64,000 bases of DNA, taken from Burkholderia latens. GTDB lineage: Bacteria; Pseudomonadota; Gammaproteobacteria; Burkholderiales; Burkholderiaceae. Shown here piece after piece: positions 27,270 through 36,199 of this stretch. Position 1 is the first letter of the stretch, and each line of letters opens with the position of its first letter. Location of the stretch: contig NZ_CABVPL010000022.1 of assembly GCF_902499045.1 (NCBI RefSeq), forward strand, positions 1 to 64,000. The letters run 5' to 3'. Both the position numbers and the translations under genes were made by a program. Under the pieces are notes generated by a model, which saw only the letters and a program-made list of their open reading frames with translations, made no database searches and was not told where the DNA came from.

Positions 27270-27989
27270 ATGACGTCTTACCGCACGCACGCTCCCGCCT
27301 ATGTTCCCGAAACCCGCTTCGGCATCTGGTTTCTTCGCACGCATACGTGGGAGCATCATGTGCTCAGGGTTGCCATCGACGATCTGAAGCGGCTCATCTC
27401 GGCACCGCTGCCGGTTACGCCCGTCATCGTCGATGCCGGCTGCGGCCAGGGCAAGTCGTTCCGCCTGCTGTCCGACGCATTCTCGCCCGCCAGGATCATC
27501 GGCATCGATTGCCACCGCGAATCGCTCGAACATGCGGCGGCCGAAGCCGGCCGCTGCGCGACGCCTGTCGAGCTGCACCATGCCGACTGCACGCGGATTC
27601 CGGTCGCCGATTCGAGCGTCGACATCGTCTTCTGCCATCAAACCTTTCACCATCTCGTCGATCAGGAGCCCGCGCTGAGCGAGTTTCTCCGGGTGCTGAA
27701 ACCCGGCGGGCTGCTGCTGTTCGCAGAATCGACCGACGCGTACATCAAGTCCTGGGTCATCCGGCTACTGTTCCGTCATCCGATGGAGGTTCAGAAAAGC
27801 GCCGACGGCTACCTCGCCATGCTTCGCGACGCCGGGTTTGCATTCGAATCCCGCAACGTGTCGTTTCCGTATCTGTGGTGGAGCCGCGCGAAAGACTTCG
27901 GGCTGCTCGAGCGCATCGGCCTGTACGCACCGAAGCCGGGCAAGCGCCGCGAGACGCTGGTCAACGTGGCTGCACGCAAGCCTGTCTGA
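27270..27989 (+). CDS. SAM-dependent methyltransferase, APE-associated (ApeB-like)
   Basis: A 239-residue class I methyltransferase. Motif I is VIVDAGCGQGKSFRLL (residues about 52-67), followed by IIGIDCH (the acidic ribose-binding strand), and FLRVLKPGGLLLFAE gives the post-motif. GAGAG five bases before the ATG supports the start. Aryl polyene clusters usually encode a methyltransferase that methylates the aryl ring, and that is the likely role. It is the only plus-strand gene of the cluster, divergent from the flavoprotein gene and convergent with the long operon. Confidence 0.85.
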   Translation: MTSYRTHAPAYVPETRFGIWFLRTHTWEHHVLRVAIDDLKRLISAPLPVTPVIVDAGCGQGKSFRLLSDAFSPARIIGIDCHRESLEHAAAEAGRCATPVELHHADCTRIPVADSSVDIVFCHQTFHHLVDQEPALSEFLRVLKPGGLLLFAESTDAYIKSWVIRLLFRHPMEVQKSADGYLAMLRDAGFAFESRNVSFPYLWWSRAKDFGLLERIGLYAPKPGKRRETLVNVAARKPV

Positions 27990-27993
27990 GCAA

Positions 27994-28011
27994 GGCCGCC
28001 GTTCGGCGGCC
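27994..28011. terminator. Hairpin between methyltransferase gene and operon end
   Basis: GGCCGCC (27994-28000) pairs with GGCGGCC (28005-28011), loop GTTC. It lies in the 41-bp gap between the methyltransferase stop and the stop of the last operon gene, a likely bidirectional terminator. Confidence 0.5.
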
Positions 28012-28030
28012 CCTTCCTGCCGCGTGCCGG

Positions 28031-28465
28031 TTACGGCTTCAACGTCACGACCTCGCCCGTCAGTGCCGCGCCGGCCACGACCGCACCGGCGCCGCACGTG
28101 TACTCGGTCGCGCTCGAGCGCAACACGTTGCGATAGTTGCTCTTGATGCCGATCACGGCATTGCCGCCTTCCTTTCGCGCGCGCGCCTGGAGTTCGATCA
28201 CGGCCGACAGGAACACGTGCTGGCACGCCGCGTCGTCGCTCTTGCCGAACGCGTTGGTCTTCTTGTTGGTCGCGAACGAACCGTACGACTTCAGCACGCG
28301 CGGATGCGCCTGATCGCCGAAATACAGCGCGACGCCGTCATCGAGCTTGCCTTCGTCGCTCTTCAACGCGCTCTCGATCGGATAGTCGCGGATCGTGTCC
28401 CGTGCGTATGCGGTCGAGGCCGCGAACGTCATGGCGAGTAGTGCCGTTGCAATGCGATATTTCAC
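28031..28465 (-). CDS. Exported small APE-cluster protein, paralogue of the next gene
   Basis: A 144-residue protein with a signal peptide (MKYRIATALLAMTFAASTAYA). The mature part contains VALYFGDQAHPRV, GGNAVIGIKSNYRN and TEYTCGAG. Homologues in APE clusters are often labelled excinuclease-like, which nothing here supports; GGNAVI with surrounding strands suggests a YbjQ-like small beta fold. It is clearly homologous to the adjacent lipoprotein (VAIYFGAQPHPDV, GGNAVINVTTRFHD, TEFTCGVS), so the two arose by tandem duplication. It is the last gene of the ape operon. A periplasmic role in pigment transport or anchoring is inference. Confidence 0.75.
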   Translation of the reverse strand: MKYRIATALLAMTFAASTAYARDTIRDYPIESALKSDEGKLDDGVALYFGDQAHPRVLKSYGSFATNKKTNAFGKSDDAACQHVFLSAVIELQARARKEGGNAVIGIKSNYRNVLRSSATEYTCGAGAVVAGAALTGEVVTLKP

Positions 28466-28475
28466 GTGGACCCCG

Positions 28476-28901
28476 TTATTGTGCGTTCAGTTGCACGACG
28501 TCGCCCGATACGGCGATCGCGCCGGCGCTGCCGCTCACGCCGCACGTGAATTCGGTCGTCGAGTTCGAACGCTTGTCATGAAAACGCGTCGTCACATTGA
28601 TGACCGCGTTCCCGCCATGATTCTTCGCATACGTGCGAAGGCGATTCAATGCCTCGCTCAGCGCCTGCTCGCACGTCGGCTGCTCGGTTTGCGTGCCGCG
28701 CTGGACGCGCACGGACTCCGAACGCGGACCGATGCTGGTCTTCACGTCCGGATGCGGCTGCGCCCCGAAATAGATCGCGACGCCGCTCGCGTCCGCTGCG
28801 GTCGCCGCTGGCGGCAGCGGCAGCGAACGCACCACGGTGCCGCATCCGGTCAGCAACGATGCCGCGACCAGCATGCCGGCCAGGTGTCCTTTGTGCTTCA
28901 T
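28476..28901 (-). CDS. Small APE-cluster lipoprotein, paralogue of the preceding gene
   Basis: A 141-residue protein with signal peptide and lipobox LTGC (Cys near residue 20), so probably outer-membrane anchored. It shares the block order of the neighbouring exported protein: VAIYFGAQPHP, an alpha-helical centre with EQALSEALNRLRTYAKN, then GGNAVINVTTRF and TEFTCG. The conserved Cys pair (TCEQ and FTCG) is present in both and may form a disulfide. One paralogue is lipidated and the other apparently soluble, suggesting division of location. It occupies a place near the end of the cluster and is not the DUF3261 lipoprotein ApeN. Confidence 0.75.
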   Translation of the reverse strand: MKHKGHLAGMLVAASLLTGCGTVVRSLPLPPAATAADASGVAIYFGAQPHPDVKTSIGPRSESVRVQRGTQTEQPTCEQALSEALNRLRTYAKNHGGNAVINVTTRFHDKRSNSTTEFTCGVSGSAGAIAVSGDVVQLNAQ

Positions 28902-28933
28902 TGTTATCGTCCTCTCAGCTCAGTAAGTTCACA

Positions 28934-30154
28934 TCAATCGCCCTTCCAGGCGTCCAACAACACACTTGCACAGCTGCCGCCGAAGCCGAACGAAACGGAC
29001 AACGCGCGCCGGATCGTCGCTTCGCGCGCGTCGCGCACGAGCGGCATGCCCGCGATGGCGGGATCGGCTTCGCGGCCGACGGCCGTCCCTGCGACGAAGC
29101 CGTCGCGCATCATCAGCAGCGTATAGATCGCCTCATGTGCACCGCTCGCGCCGAGCGGATGTCCGGTCATGCCTTTCGTCGACGAGAACGCCGGCACGTC
29201 GCCGCCGAATACGTCGGCAAGCGCCTTCAGTTCCTCGATGTCGCCGAGCGGTGTCGACGGCGCATGCGTGTTGACGTAGTCCGGGCGTCGTTCGGTGCCG
29301 GCGAACGCGGCGCGCATCGCGCGTGCGATGCCGGGCGCGTGAGGCGCCGCCATGCCGGCGCTGTCCGTGCATTGACCGAACCCCGCGACTTCTGCGTAGA
29401 TGCGTGCGCCGCGCGCGCGCGCATGCTCGAGCGATTCGAGCACGAGCATGCCCGCGCCGGACGCGATCACGAAGCCGTCGCGGCCAAGCGCATACGGGCG
29501 CGACGCACATTCCGGCGTGTCGTTGAAACCGCTGGACAGCGCGCCCATCGCGTCGAACATCAACGTCATGTTGTCGTGCAGCGCTTCGCTTCCGCCTGCC
29601 AGCACGATGTCCTGGCACCCGGACCGGATCAGTTGCGCCGCGTGCCCGATCGCGAGCGCCGCGCTCGTGCACGCGGACGACGGCGAGTACGACACGCCCT
29701 CGATACCGAACAGCTGCGCAACGCATGCCGACGCCGTGCTGCCCATCGCCTTCGGAACGACATACGGCGGCGTCTTGTCGATGCCGCGACGCTGCGCGAC
29801 GGCCATCGCATCGTCGTAATCGGCGATCGATCCGATGCCCGACCCGACGATCGCGCCCGCGCGCGGCGAGCGGAGCAGGCCGGCATCGAGGTCCGCGTCG
29901 TCGAGCGCCGACGCGGCCGCATGCGCGGCGAAGCGCGCCGTGTCGCCCATGAACCGTTCGTGCTTGCGCGCGAACCGCAGCGCCGTTCCGACCGACGCCG
30001 CCCCCGCGACCTGGCTGCGAAAACCACGCTCGCGCCACGCGTCGATGCGGGTCACGCCCGAGCGACCGGCGCGCAGCGCGGCCGATACGTCATCGAGCGA
30101 ATTGCCGAGACACGATACGATGCCGAGCCCGGTGACAACGACGCGCGCCGTCAC
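28934..30154 (-). CDS. Additional beta-ketoacyl-ACP synthase of the APE cluster
   Basis: A 406-residue FabF/FabB-fold ketosynthase. The catalytic triad is intact: Cys162 in SSACTS, His in NTHAPSTPLGD and His in GMTGHPLGASG. The start is GTG at 30154, overlapping the upstream stop by 4 bases (GTGA). It follows apeR and is a third complete ketosynthase beside ApeO and ApeR. It may provide a further chain-elongation or priming step; its specificity cannot be told from sequence. The C-terminal SFGFGGSCASVLL is typical of the family. Confidence 0.88.
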   Translation of the reverse strand: MTARVVVTGLGIVSCLGNSLDDVSAALRAGRSGVTRIDAWRERGFRSQVAGAASVGTALRFARKHERFMGDTARFAAHAAASALDDADLDAGLLRSPRAGAIVGSGIGSIADYDDAMAVAQRRGIDKTPPYVVPKAMGSTASACVAQLFGIEGVSYSPSSACTSAALAIGHAAQLIRSGCQDIVLAGGSEALHDNMTLMFDAMGALSSGFNDTPECASRPYALGRDGFVIASGAGMLVLESLEHARARGARIYAEVAGFGQCTDSAGMAAPHAPGIARAMRAAFAGTERRPDYVNTHAPSTPLGDIEELKALADVFGGDVPAFSSTKGMTGHPLGASGAHEAIYTLLMMRDGFVAGTAVGREADPAIAGMPLVRDAREATIRRALSVSFGFGGSCASVLLDAWKGD

Positions 30155-31383
30155 GAAGCAGCCCGCCGGAAGACCAACGACGTATTGATCCCGCCGAACG
30201 CGAAGTTGTTGCTCATCACGAATTCCGCATCGATCCGGCGCGCGTCGCCGACGATGTAGTCGAGCGATGCGCAGGCCGGATCCACCGTCTCGAGATTGAT
30301 GGTGGGCACATACCAGTTGCGCTTCATCATCTCGATCGTCCACCACGCCTCCAGCGCGCCGCACGCGCCGAGCGTGTGCCCGACATAGCTTTTCAGCGAG
30401 CTGATCGGCATGCGCTCGCCGAACACGGACGCCGTCGCATGACTCTCCGCCACATCGCCGCGATCGGTCGACGTGCCGTGCGCATTGACGTAGCCGATCG
30501 CACCGGCGTCGAGCCCTGCGTCGTCCAGTGCGAGACGCATCGCCACCGCCATCGTCTCGGCGGTCGGCTGGGTGATGTGCGCGCCGTCGGAATTGCAGCC
30601 GAAGCCGACGATCTCGGCGTGGATCGTCGCACCGCGTGCGATCGCGTGCTCGTACTCCTCGAGCACCAGCGTCGCGGCGCCCTCCCCGACCACCAGGCCA
30701 TCGCGAGCGGCATCGAACGGGCGCGGCGTCAGGTTCGCGGCATCGTTGCGCGTGCTGGTCGCGTACAACGTGTCGAACACCGCCACCGCCGGCCCCGACA
30801 ATTCTTCCGCGCCGCCCGCGAGCATCAGCGTCTGCTTGCCCGTCGCGATCGCCTCGTATGCGTAGCCGATCGCCTGGCTGCCGGACGCGCACGCGGACGA
30901 CGTCGGCACGATGCGTCCCTTCAGATCCCAGAACAGGCTGACGTTGACCGCGGTCGTATGCGGCATCATCTGGACGTAACTGTTCGACGTGACGTCCCGC
31001 ATCGAACCCGTTTCGATCATCGTGCCGAACGCCCGGATCGGCTCGACCGATCCCGACGACGACCCGTACGCGACGCCCATCCGGCCGTCCCGGATCGACG
31101 GGTCGTCGGTCAATCCCGCGTCCGCCAGCGCCAGTTCGCTCGCACGCACGGCATACATCGACACCGGCCCCATCGATCGCGTTTTCTTGCGCGGATACGT
31201 TTTCGGCAGCTCGAACGCCGGCAACGGACACGCGAGCCGCGTATGCAACGCTTCGTAGCAGTCCCACTCCGGCATGCGCCGCACTGCATTGCGTCCTTCA
31301 CGCAGCCGCGCTTCGATTTCGTGCCAATGCTGACCGAAGGCGGTCACGCCGCCCATTCCCGTCACGACCACTCGCTTCATCAC
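30151..31383 (-). CDS. apeR: Beta-ketoacyl-ACP synthase, ApeR-like
   Basis: A 410-residue ketosynthase of the FabF family with Cys165 in TSSACASGSQ, His in NAHGTSTDRGD and His in YVGHTLGACG, so it should be active in decarboxylative Claisen condensation with malonyl-ACP. By position after the ketoreductase gene it corresponds to ApeR of the Xenorhabdus and E. coli clusters; the letter is assigned by synteny. Its start overlaps the apeQ stop by 4 bases and its stop overlaps the next ketosynthase start. Confidence 0.88.
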   Translation of the reverse strand: MMKRVVVTGMGGVTAFGQHWHEIEARLREGRNAVRRMPEWDCYEALHTRLACPLPAFELPKTYPRKKTRSMGPVSMYAVRASELALADAGLTDDPSIRDGRMGVAYGSSSGSVEPIRAFGTMIETGSMRDVTSNSYVQMMPHTTAVNVSLFWDLKGRIVPTSSACASGSQAIGYAYEAIATGKQTLMLAGGAEELSGPAVAVFDTLYATSTRNDAANLTPRPFDAARDGLVVGEGAATLVLEEYEHAIARGATIHAEIVGFGCNSDGAHITQPTAETMAVAMRLALDDAGLDAGAIGYVNAHGTSTDRGDVAESHATASVFGERMPISSLKSYVGHTLGACGALEAWWTIEMMKRNWYVPTINLETVDPACASLDYIVGDARRIDAEFVMSNNFAFGGINTSLVFRRAAS

Positions 31384-32105
31384 ACCATCCCGCCGTTGAC
31401 GCCGATCACTTGCCGGGTGACGTAGGTCGCCGCATCCGACATCAGGAAGCCGACTACCGCCGCGACTTCGTCGGGCTGGCCGACGCGGCCCATCGGCACC
31501 GTCTTCAATGCTTGCTCGAGCGGCATGTCGTCGAGCATGCCGGTGTCGATCAGCCCCGGCGCCACGCAGTTGACCGTGATCTTGCGCGATGCGAGTTCCA
31601 CCGCCAGCGCCTTGGTCGCGCCAATCAGCCCGGCCTTCGCGGCGCTGTAATTGACCTGGCCGCGATTGCCCATCACGCCCGACACGGACGCGATCGTCAC
31701 GATGCGGCCGCCACTGCGCAGACGCACCATCGGCATCGTCAGCGGATGGACGACGTTGTAGAACCCGTCCAGCCCGGTTTCGATCACGATGTCCCAGTCT
31801 TCTTCGGACAGCGCCGGGAATGCGCCGTCGCGCGTCACGCCCGCATTGCAGACGATGCCGTAGTACGCGCCGTTCGCTTCGACGTCGGCTTCCAGTTCAC
31901 GCCGGCACGCCGAACGATCGCGCACGTCGAACTGCAGCACGCCCGCCGTGCCGCCCTGCGCGCGAATCTCCGCGGCGACGCTTTCCGCGTCGGCGCGGCC
32001 ACTGCGGCAATGAACCGTCACGGCGAAACCGTCGGACGCCACACGCAGTGCCACCGCGCGGCCGATGCCGCGGCTCGCGCCTGTCACGAGAACTCGCCGA
32101 GTCAT
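31380..32105 (-). CDS. apeQ: 3-ketoacyl-ACP reductase, ApeQ-like (FabG family)
   Basis: A 241-residue short-chain dehydrogenase with the NADPH motif VTGASRGIGRAVAL at the N-terminus, the CNAG motif, and catalytic YSAAK (Tyr and Lys) preceded by IASVSG. It reduces the beta-keto group after each extension of the polyene. Its start overlaps the apeP stop by 4 bases. FabG itself would be in a fatty-acid operon; this copy is in the pigment cluster, so ApeQ is the better assignment. Confidence 0.9.
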   Translation of the reverse strand: MTRRVLVTGASRGIGRAVALRVASDGFAVTVHCRSGRADAESVAAEIRAQGGTAGVLQFDVRDRSACRRELEADVEANGAYYGIVCNAGVTRDGAFPALSEEDWDIVIETGLDGFYNVVHPLTMPMVRLRSGGRIVTIASVSGVMGNRGQVNYSAAKAGLIGATKALAVELASRKITVNCVAPGLIDTGMLDDMPLEQALKTVPMGRVGQPDEVAAVVGFLMSDAATYVTRQVIGVNGGMV

Positions 32106-32605
32106 GAATTGAAGCTCCCTTCGATGAAAGATTGGAAATCGTCCGGTTGGTACACCTTGACGACGGCTTCCGCGAAACACGCGCCTTCGGCGTGAATCGC
32201 GCACTCGTATGCGCCGTGCCCCTCGTCGCCGCGCAACAGCTCGCGGGCCATGATGCGCAACACGGTATCCGCGCCGAACGCCGGACGATGCGCGACGTAG
32301 CGGTTCGCACCGAGCAACACGCCCGGTTTCGCGCGGCCGCCCGCATGCGCGGCAAGCAAGCCGACGTGCGCGGCGATGGCCTGCGCCATCAGTTCGATGC
32401 CGATCCACGCGGGCATCGCTCCGTTGCCGTCGGCGTACCACGCATCGCGGCGTGCGATCGCGGTCACTTCGATGCCCGTTGCAGAGCAGCGCTCGATCGC
32501 GTCGAGCAGCAGCATCGTGCCGCGATGCGGCAACACGTCCGTCACGTTGCCGACGGGGATGTCCGCGCCGTCGTGCAGCGCGTCGATCAATGATACGGCG
32601 TGCAT
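32102..32605 (-). CDS. apeP: 3-hydroxyacyl-ACP dehydratase, ApeP-like hotdog protein
   Basis: A 167-residue single hotdog-fold protein. VTDVLPHRGTMLLLDAIERC contains the conserved PHRxxMLLLD segment of the ApeP/FabA-like dehydratase group, and GIELMAQAIAAHVGL forms the central helix. It should remove water from the 3-hydroxyacyl-ACP to give the conjugated double bond. Position between apeO and apeQ matches other APE clusters. One base separates it from the preceding ketosynthase stop. Confidence 0.87.
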   Translation of the reverse strand: MHAVSLIDALHDGADIPVGNVTDVLPHRGTMLLLDAIERCSATGIEVTAIARRDAWYADGNGAMPAWIGIELMAQAIAAHVGLLAAHAGGRAKPGVLLGANRYVAHRPAFGADTVLRIMARELLRGDEGHGAYECAIHAEGACFAEAVVKVYQPDDFQSFIEGSFNS

Positions 32606-32606
32606 G

Positions 32607-33794
32607 TCAGGTTCCCAGAATCAGGCTGGCATTGCTGCCGCCGAAAGCGAACGAATTGCTCATCACATAGTGTCCTGCTGCACTGCCGCTCAGCCGCCGC
32701 TCGCTTTCGACGAGGTCGAGTCCAGGCAGCGCCGGATCGAGCTCGCCGTCCCAGAGGTGTGTCGGCAGTGCGATTCCGCGGGCCAGCGTCAGCCAGCCGA
32801 AGCCAAGCTCGGTCGCGCCCGCCGCGCCGAGCATGTGGCCGGTCAACGGCTTGGTCCCGCTCGCCGGCACACCGTGCGGAAATACCCGTGCCATCACCTT
32901 CGCTTCCATCTCGTCGTTCAGGCGCGTCGCCGTCGCGTGCAGGTTCACGTAGCCGATCGCGGACGAAGCGACGCCGGCGTCCGCGAGCGCCGCGCGCAAC
33001 GCGTCTTCCGCACCGTGCCCTGCAGGATCCGGTGCCGAGATGTGATGCGCATCGCTCGACTCGCCGACACCGGCGAGCCGCACGGCTGCTTCGTCGCGGC
33101 TCATCACGAACAGCGCGGCCCCTTCGCCGATATTGATGCCGTTCCGGTTGCGGCTCATCGGATTGGTCCGGCCCGGGCTGACCGATTCGAGCGACGCGAA
33201 GCCCTGGAGCGTCAGCTCGCATAGCGAATCCGCACCGCCGACGACGACGGCGTCACACAGTCCCAACCGCAGCAGGCGACGCGCGGCCGCGAATGCCTTC
33301 GCGCTCGACGTGCAGGCCGTGGACAGTGTGTAGGCCGGCCCGGCCAGCCGCAGCGCCGCGCGCACGAACGGCGCCGCCGTGCCGATTTCCATTTGCCGAT
33401 AGTCGAACCCGGCGGGCATCCCGCCGGCCGCGGCACGATGCGCGAGCGCCTGCTCGGCCGCCTCGATGCCGGACGTGCTCGTGCCGATCACGACGCCGAT
33501 CCGGCCCGGGCCGTAGCGCGCGATCATCGCGTCGACGCAGGGCGCGATCTGCGCCAACGCGGCGAGCAGCAGCCGATTGTTCCTGCAATCGAAATGCGCG
33601 AGCGCCGGCGGCGGCTCGATGTCGAGCGTGGTCCGGACGCGCCCGACCCAGCCGCCGCCGGGCACCTCGGTACGCGGCTCCATGCCCGGTGCGATGCCGG
33701 CGCGCAATGCGTCGACGATCGCATCGGTGGTGGCGCCGAGCGCGTTGATCATGCCGGGTGCGGACAGGTAGACGGCCGTCTGTGTCGAGTTCAT
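32607..33794 (-). CDS. apeO: Beta-ketoacyl-ACP synthase, ApeO-like
   Basis: A 395-residue ketosynthase. Cys161 in LSTACTSSAKA, His in NLHATATRLND and His in LTGHMLGAAG make the catalytic set. In the Xenorhabdus system ApeO works as a heterodimer with the chain-length-factor-like ApeC, which is also present here at the other end of the operon. The start at 33794 overlaps the apeM stop by 4 bases. No gene for the DUF3261 lipoprotein ApeN lies between apeM and apeO, where it is found in enteric clusters. Confidence 0.9.
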   Translation of the reverse strand: MNSTQTAVYLSAPGMINALGATTDAIVDALRAGIAPGMEPRTEVPGGGWVGRVRTTLDIEPPPALAHFDCRNNRLLLAALAQIAPCVDAMIARYGPGRIGVVIGTSTSGIEAAEQALAHRAAAGGMPAGFDYRQMEIGTAAPFVRAALRLAGPAYTLSTACTSSAKAFAAARRLLRLGLCDAVVVGGADSLCELTLQGFASLESVSPGRTNPMSRNRNGINIGEGAALFVMSRDEAAVRLAGVGESSDAHHISAPDPAGHGAEDALRAALADAGVASSAIGYVNLHATATRLNDEMEAKVMARVFPHGVPASGTKPLTGHMLGAAGATELGFGWLTLARGIALPTHLWDGELDPALPGLDLVESERRLSGSAAGHYVMSNSFAFGGSNASLILGT

Positions 33795-36199
33795 GCGCGG
33801 CGTTCCTTCGTGGACGGCGTGGCGAGCGGTGCGAACAGCACGGAAAAGACGATGCCCATCGCGAGGGTCGTGCCGAAGCTGCGCAGCGCGGGCATCGCGC
33901 TCGCGCCGAGCATCCCGAACGACAGCAACGTCGTGGCCGCCGACAGCAGCACGCCGGTCCATACGGCGCCGACGCCGGCCGCGTCGCGCAGGCAGCCTTC
34001 GCGCAGGAACACCGCATAGTTCGCGCCCACGCCGAGCACCAGCATCAGCGCGAGCCAGTTGAACAGCGTGAGCGGCACCCGTGCGTAGCCGAACGCGGCG
34101 AGCGTCAACGCAATCGCGAACACGACGGGCAACGTGGTGACGATGCCGCCGCGCACGCCATACCGCCACATCAGCAGCGCAGCGACCACGATCAACGCGG
34201 CCGCCAGCCACCGGCCGCTGTCGACCCGATAAGCGCCGAACAGGCTCGACACGCTCGCGGCCTTGTCGACCCACGATACGCCCGGCAGCGTCCGCGCGAC
34301 GGCCGCGAACGTCGCGGCGTTCGACCCGTCGACTCGCTCCGGAATCGCGAGCGCCGCTTCGACGGGACCGGCGCCGCCGTCGATTTGCCCGAGCCACAGA
34401 TGCCGGAACGGTGCCGACCAGCGTGCCGCCAGCCAGGTGTCGACGGTCAGCGTCGCCGGGACGTCGCGTGAGAACGCCCGCATCCACGCATCGGCGACCT
34501 CGTCGCGAAAGCCCGCGCGAGCGAGGCTTTCGCGCAGGGCAGCCGCATCGGCAAATACGTGCGTGGCCAGCGCCGCGCGATTGTGTGCCTGCCGCCGAGC
34601 GGACGGCACGAACGTCGCGATCGACTGGACGCGGCCGACCCGCTGCCGATCGAGCGCCTGAATCAGTGCCTCCGATCGCTCGAGCACCTCTTCCGGAGAC
34701 GCACCCTGGACGACGAAGAACTGCGCGGTATTCGCGAGCCCGACTGCCGCGCGGATGCGGTTTTCCTGCCGTGCGAGATTTGCATCGCGCTGGATCAGCA
34801 GATGAATGTCGTCGTCGCTCTTCAGGACGACCCAGCCCGGAATCGCGGCCAGCGCCACCAGCACGGCGGCGGCGACGGCGCGCCGGCCTGCGAGCAGCGC
34901 CTGCCAGCCGCTCAGCACGCGGGCTGCGTACGCGAAAGCGCGGGACGGCACGCGGCGGGGCCCGCGGACAAGCGCGAGCGGCAAAAAGCCGATGACCGCC
35001 GCGAACGCGCTGAGGATCCCGACGATCGCAAAGCACGCGATCTGCCTGAGCGCCGGGAACGGCACCCACATGAGAATCGCGTAGCCCAGCAGACTGGTCG
35101 CGAGCGCGACCGCGAGCGCCGGTCTGACCGCCGCTGCGCCGCGCCGCGCATCCCATTGCCGCCCCGCTGACAAATAGGCGACGAAGTACTGGATCGAATA
35201 ATCGACGGCCTCGCCGATCAGGCTCACGCCGAACACCAGCGTCAGCAGATGCAGCTTGCCGAATACGAGCAAGGTCGCCGCCAGCGCGCAAACGATGCCG
35301 AACGCGGTGGATGCAAATGCGAGCACCAGCAGGCGCGGCGAGCGGAATACGCTCATCAGCAGCAGCGCGATGCCGGCCAGCGACACCGCGCCGATCACGT
35401 GCACGTCGCGCTCGGCACTGGCGCGCGCCGCTTCAGCGTAGAACACCGCGCCCGCCCGGTCGATGCGAACGCCATGGAAGTCGGCCGCGAGCGCACGTTC
35501 CGCATCGGCCGTGGCGACACGTACCGCATGCTGGATCTTCGATTCATAGGCCGACCCCGGCAGCGACGTCATCACCAGCACGCCCGTTGCGCGATCGCGA
35601 TGCGACACCAGCATCCCGTCCTCGATCGACAGATCGGATGCCGCGAGCGGCAGCGCGCCGAGCCAGTGTTGCAGCCAGCCGAACGGATCATCGGCAACGG
35701 CGGTCTGCAGGCCGTCGTCCGGCGGTGCATAGAGCCGCCGGGCCAGCTGCTCGTCGAGCGCGACGCCGCCTCGTTCGAGCGCGCTGCGATCCGCGTCCGT
35801 CAGCAAACCGAAGCGAGCCGGCAGGTAGGTGGCCGCGATCTGCGACAGATCGAACGGCGGCACCTCGACCGTTACCGAACGAAATGCGCCGCTGGCGGTG
35901 AGCCGTGCGCCGAACAGTTTCGCGGCAGCCTTGGCGCGAGCGGCGTCGGGGTCGCTCACCAGGTAGACGGTGCGATTGCCGAGCGCATCGCCGAGCAGGT
36001 CGACGGCGCGTTCGGCAACCGGATTCGCTTCGGTGGCCGGCAGCAACGCGAGCAGGTTCGTCTGCAGCGGTGCGGGCCCGCTGAAGCGCCACAGGATGAT
36101 CGCGACGGCCGCGAGCGTAACGAGCAGCCATGCGGCGCACAGCATGCGCCGCCGGTTGCGGCCGCCCGCGCCGTCGGTCACGTCGCGCGCCGTGCTCAT
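33791..36199 (-). CDS. apeM: MMPL/RND-type exporter, ApeM-like
   Basis: An 802-residue transporter with two repeats, each one helix followed by a large periplasmic loop and five helices (about 280-450 and 660-790). The first helix is LCAAWLLVTLAAVAIILW. GVSLIGEAVDYSIQYFVAYL and MLVLGVGANYAVFLREG occupy the position of the proton-relay segments of MMPL proteins. It probably moves the lipid-like aryl polyene from the inner membrane outward together with the LolA-like protein. The frame stays open upstream of 36199, but the apeL stop overlaps this start by a single base and no family homology precedes it. Confidence 0.9.
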   Translation of the reverse strand: MSTARDVTDGAGGRNRRRMLCAAWLLVTLAAVAIILWRFSGPAPLQTNLLALLPATEANPVAERAVDLLGDALGNRTVYLVSDPDAARAKAAAKLFGARLTASGAFRSVTVEVPPFDLSQIAATYLPARFGLLTDADRSALERGGVALDEQLARRLYAPPDDGLQTAVADDPFGWLQHWLGALPLAASDLSIEDGMLVSHRDRATGVLVMTSLPGSAYESKIQHAVRVATADAERALAADFHGVRIDRAGAVFYAEAARASAERDVHVIGAVSLAGIALLLMSVFRSPRLLVLAFASTAFGIVCALAATLLVFGKLHLLTLVFGVSLIGEAVDYSIQYFVAYLSAGRQWDARRGAAAVRPALAVALATSLLGYAILMWVPFPALRQIACFAIVGILSAFAAVIGFLPLALVRGPRRVPSRAFAYAARVLSGWQALLAGRRAVAAAVLVALAAIPGWVVLKSDDDIHLLIQRDANLARQENRIRAAVGLANTAQFFVVQGASPEEVLERSEALIQALDRQRVGRVQSIATFVPSARRQAHNRAALATHVFADAAALRESLARAGFRDEVADAWMRAFSRDVPATLTVDTWLAARWSAPFRHLWLGQIDGGAGPVEAALAIPERVDGSNAATFAAVARTLPGVSWVDKAASVSSLFGAYRVDSGRWLAAALIVVAALLMWRYGVRGGIVTTLPVVFAIALTLAAFGYARVPLTLFNWLALMLVLGVGANYAVFLREGCLRDAAGVGAVWTGVLLSAATTLLSFGMLGASAMPALRSFGTTLAMGIVFSVLFAPLATPSTKERRA

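Noticed and set aside
28031-28465. Excinuclease-like label often given to this APE-cluster protein
   Set aside because: The product is 144 residues with a signal peptide and has no UvrA motifs.
31384-32441. Long open extensions upstream of several ape genes (for example before apeQ, apeO and apeM)
   Set aside because: They lie antiparallel or out of frame within strong genes and have no family resemblance; overlapping start-stop junctions define the real starts.
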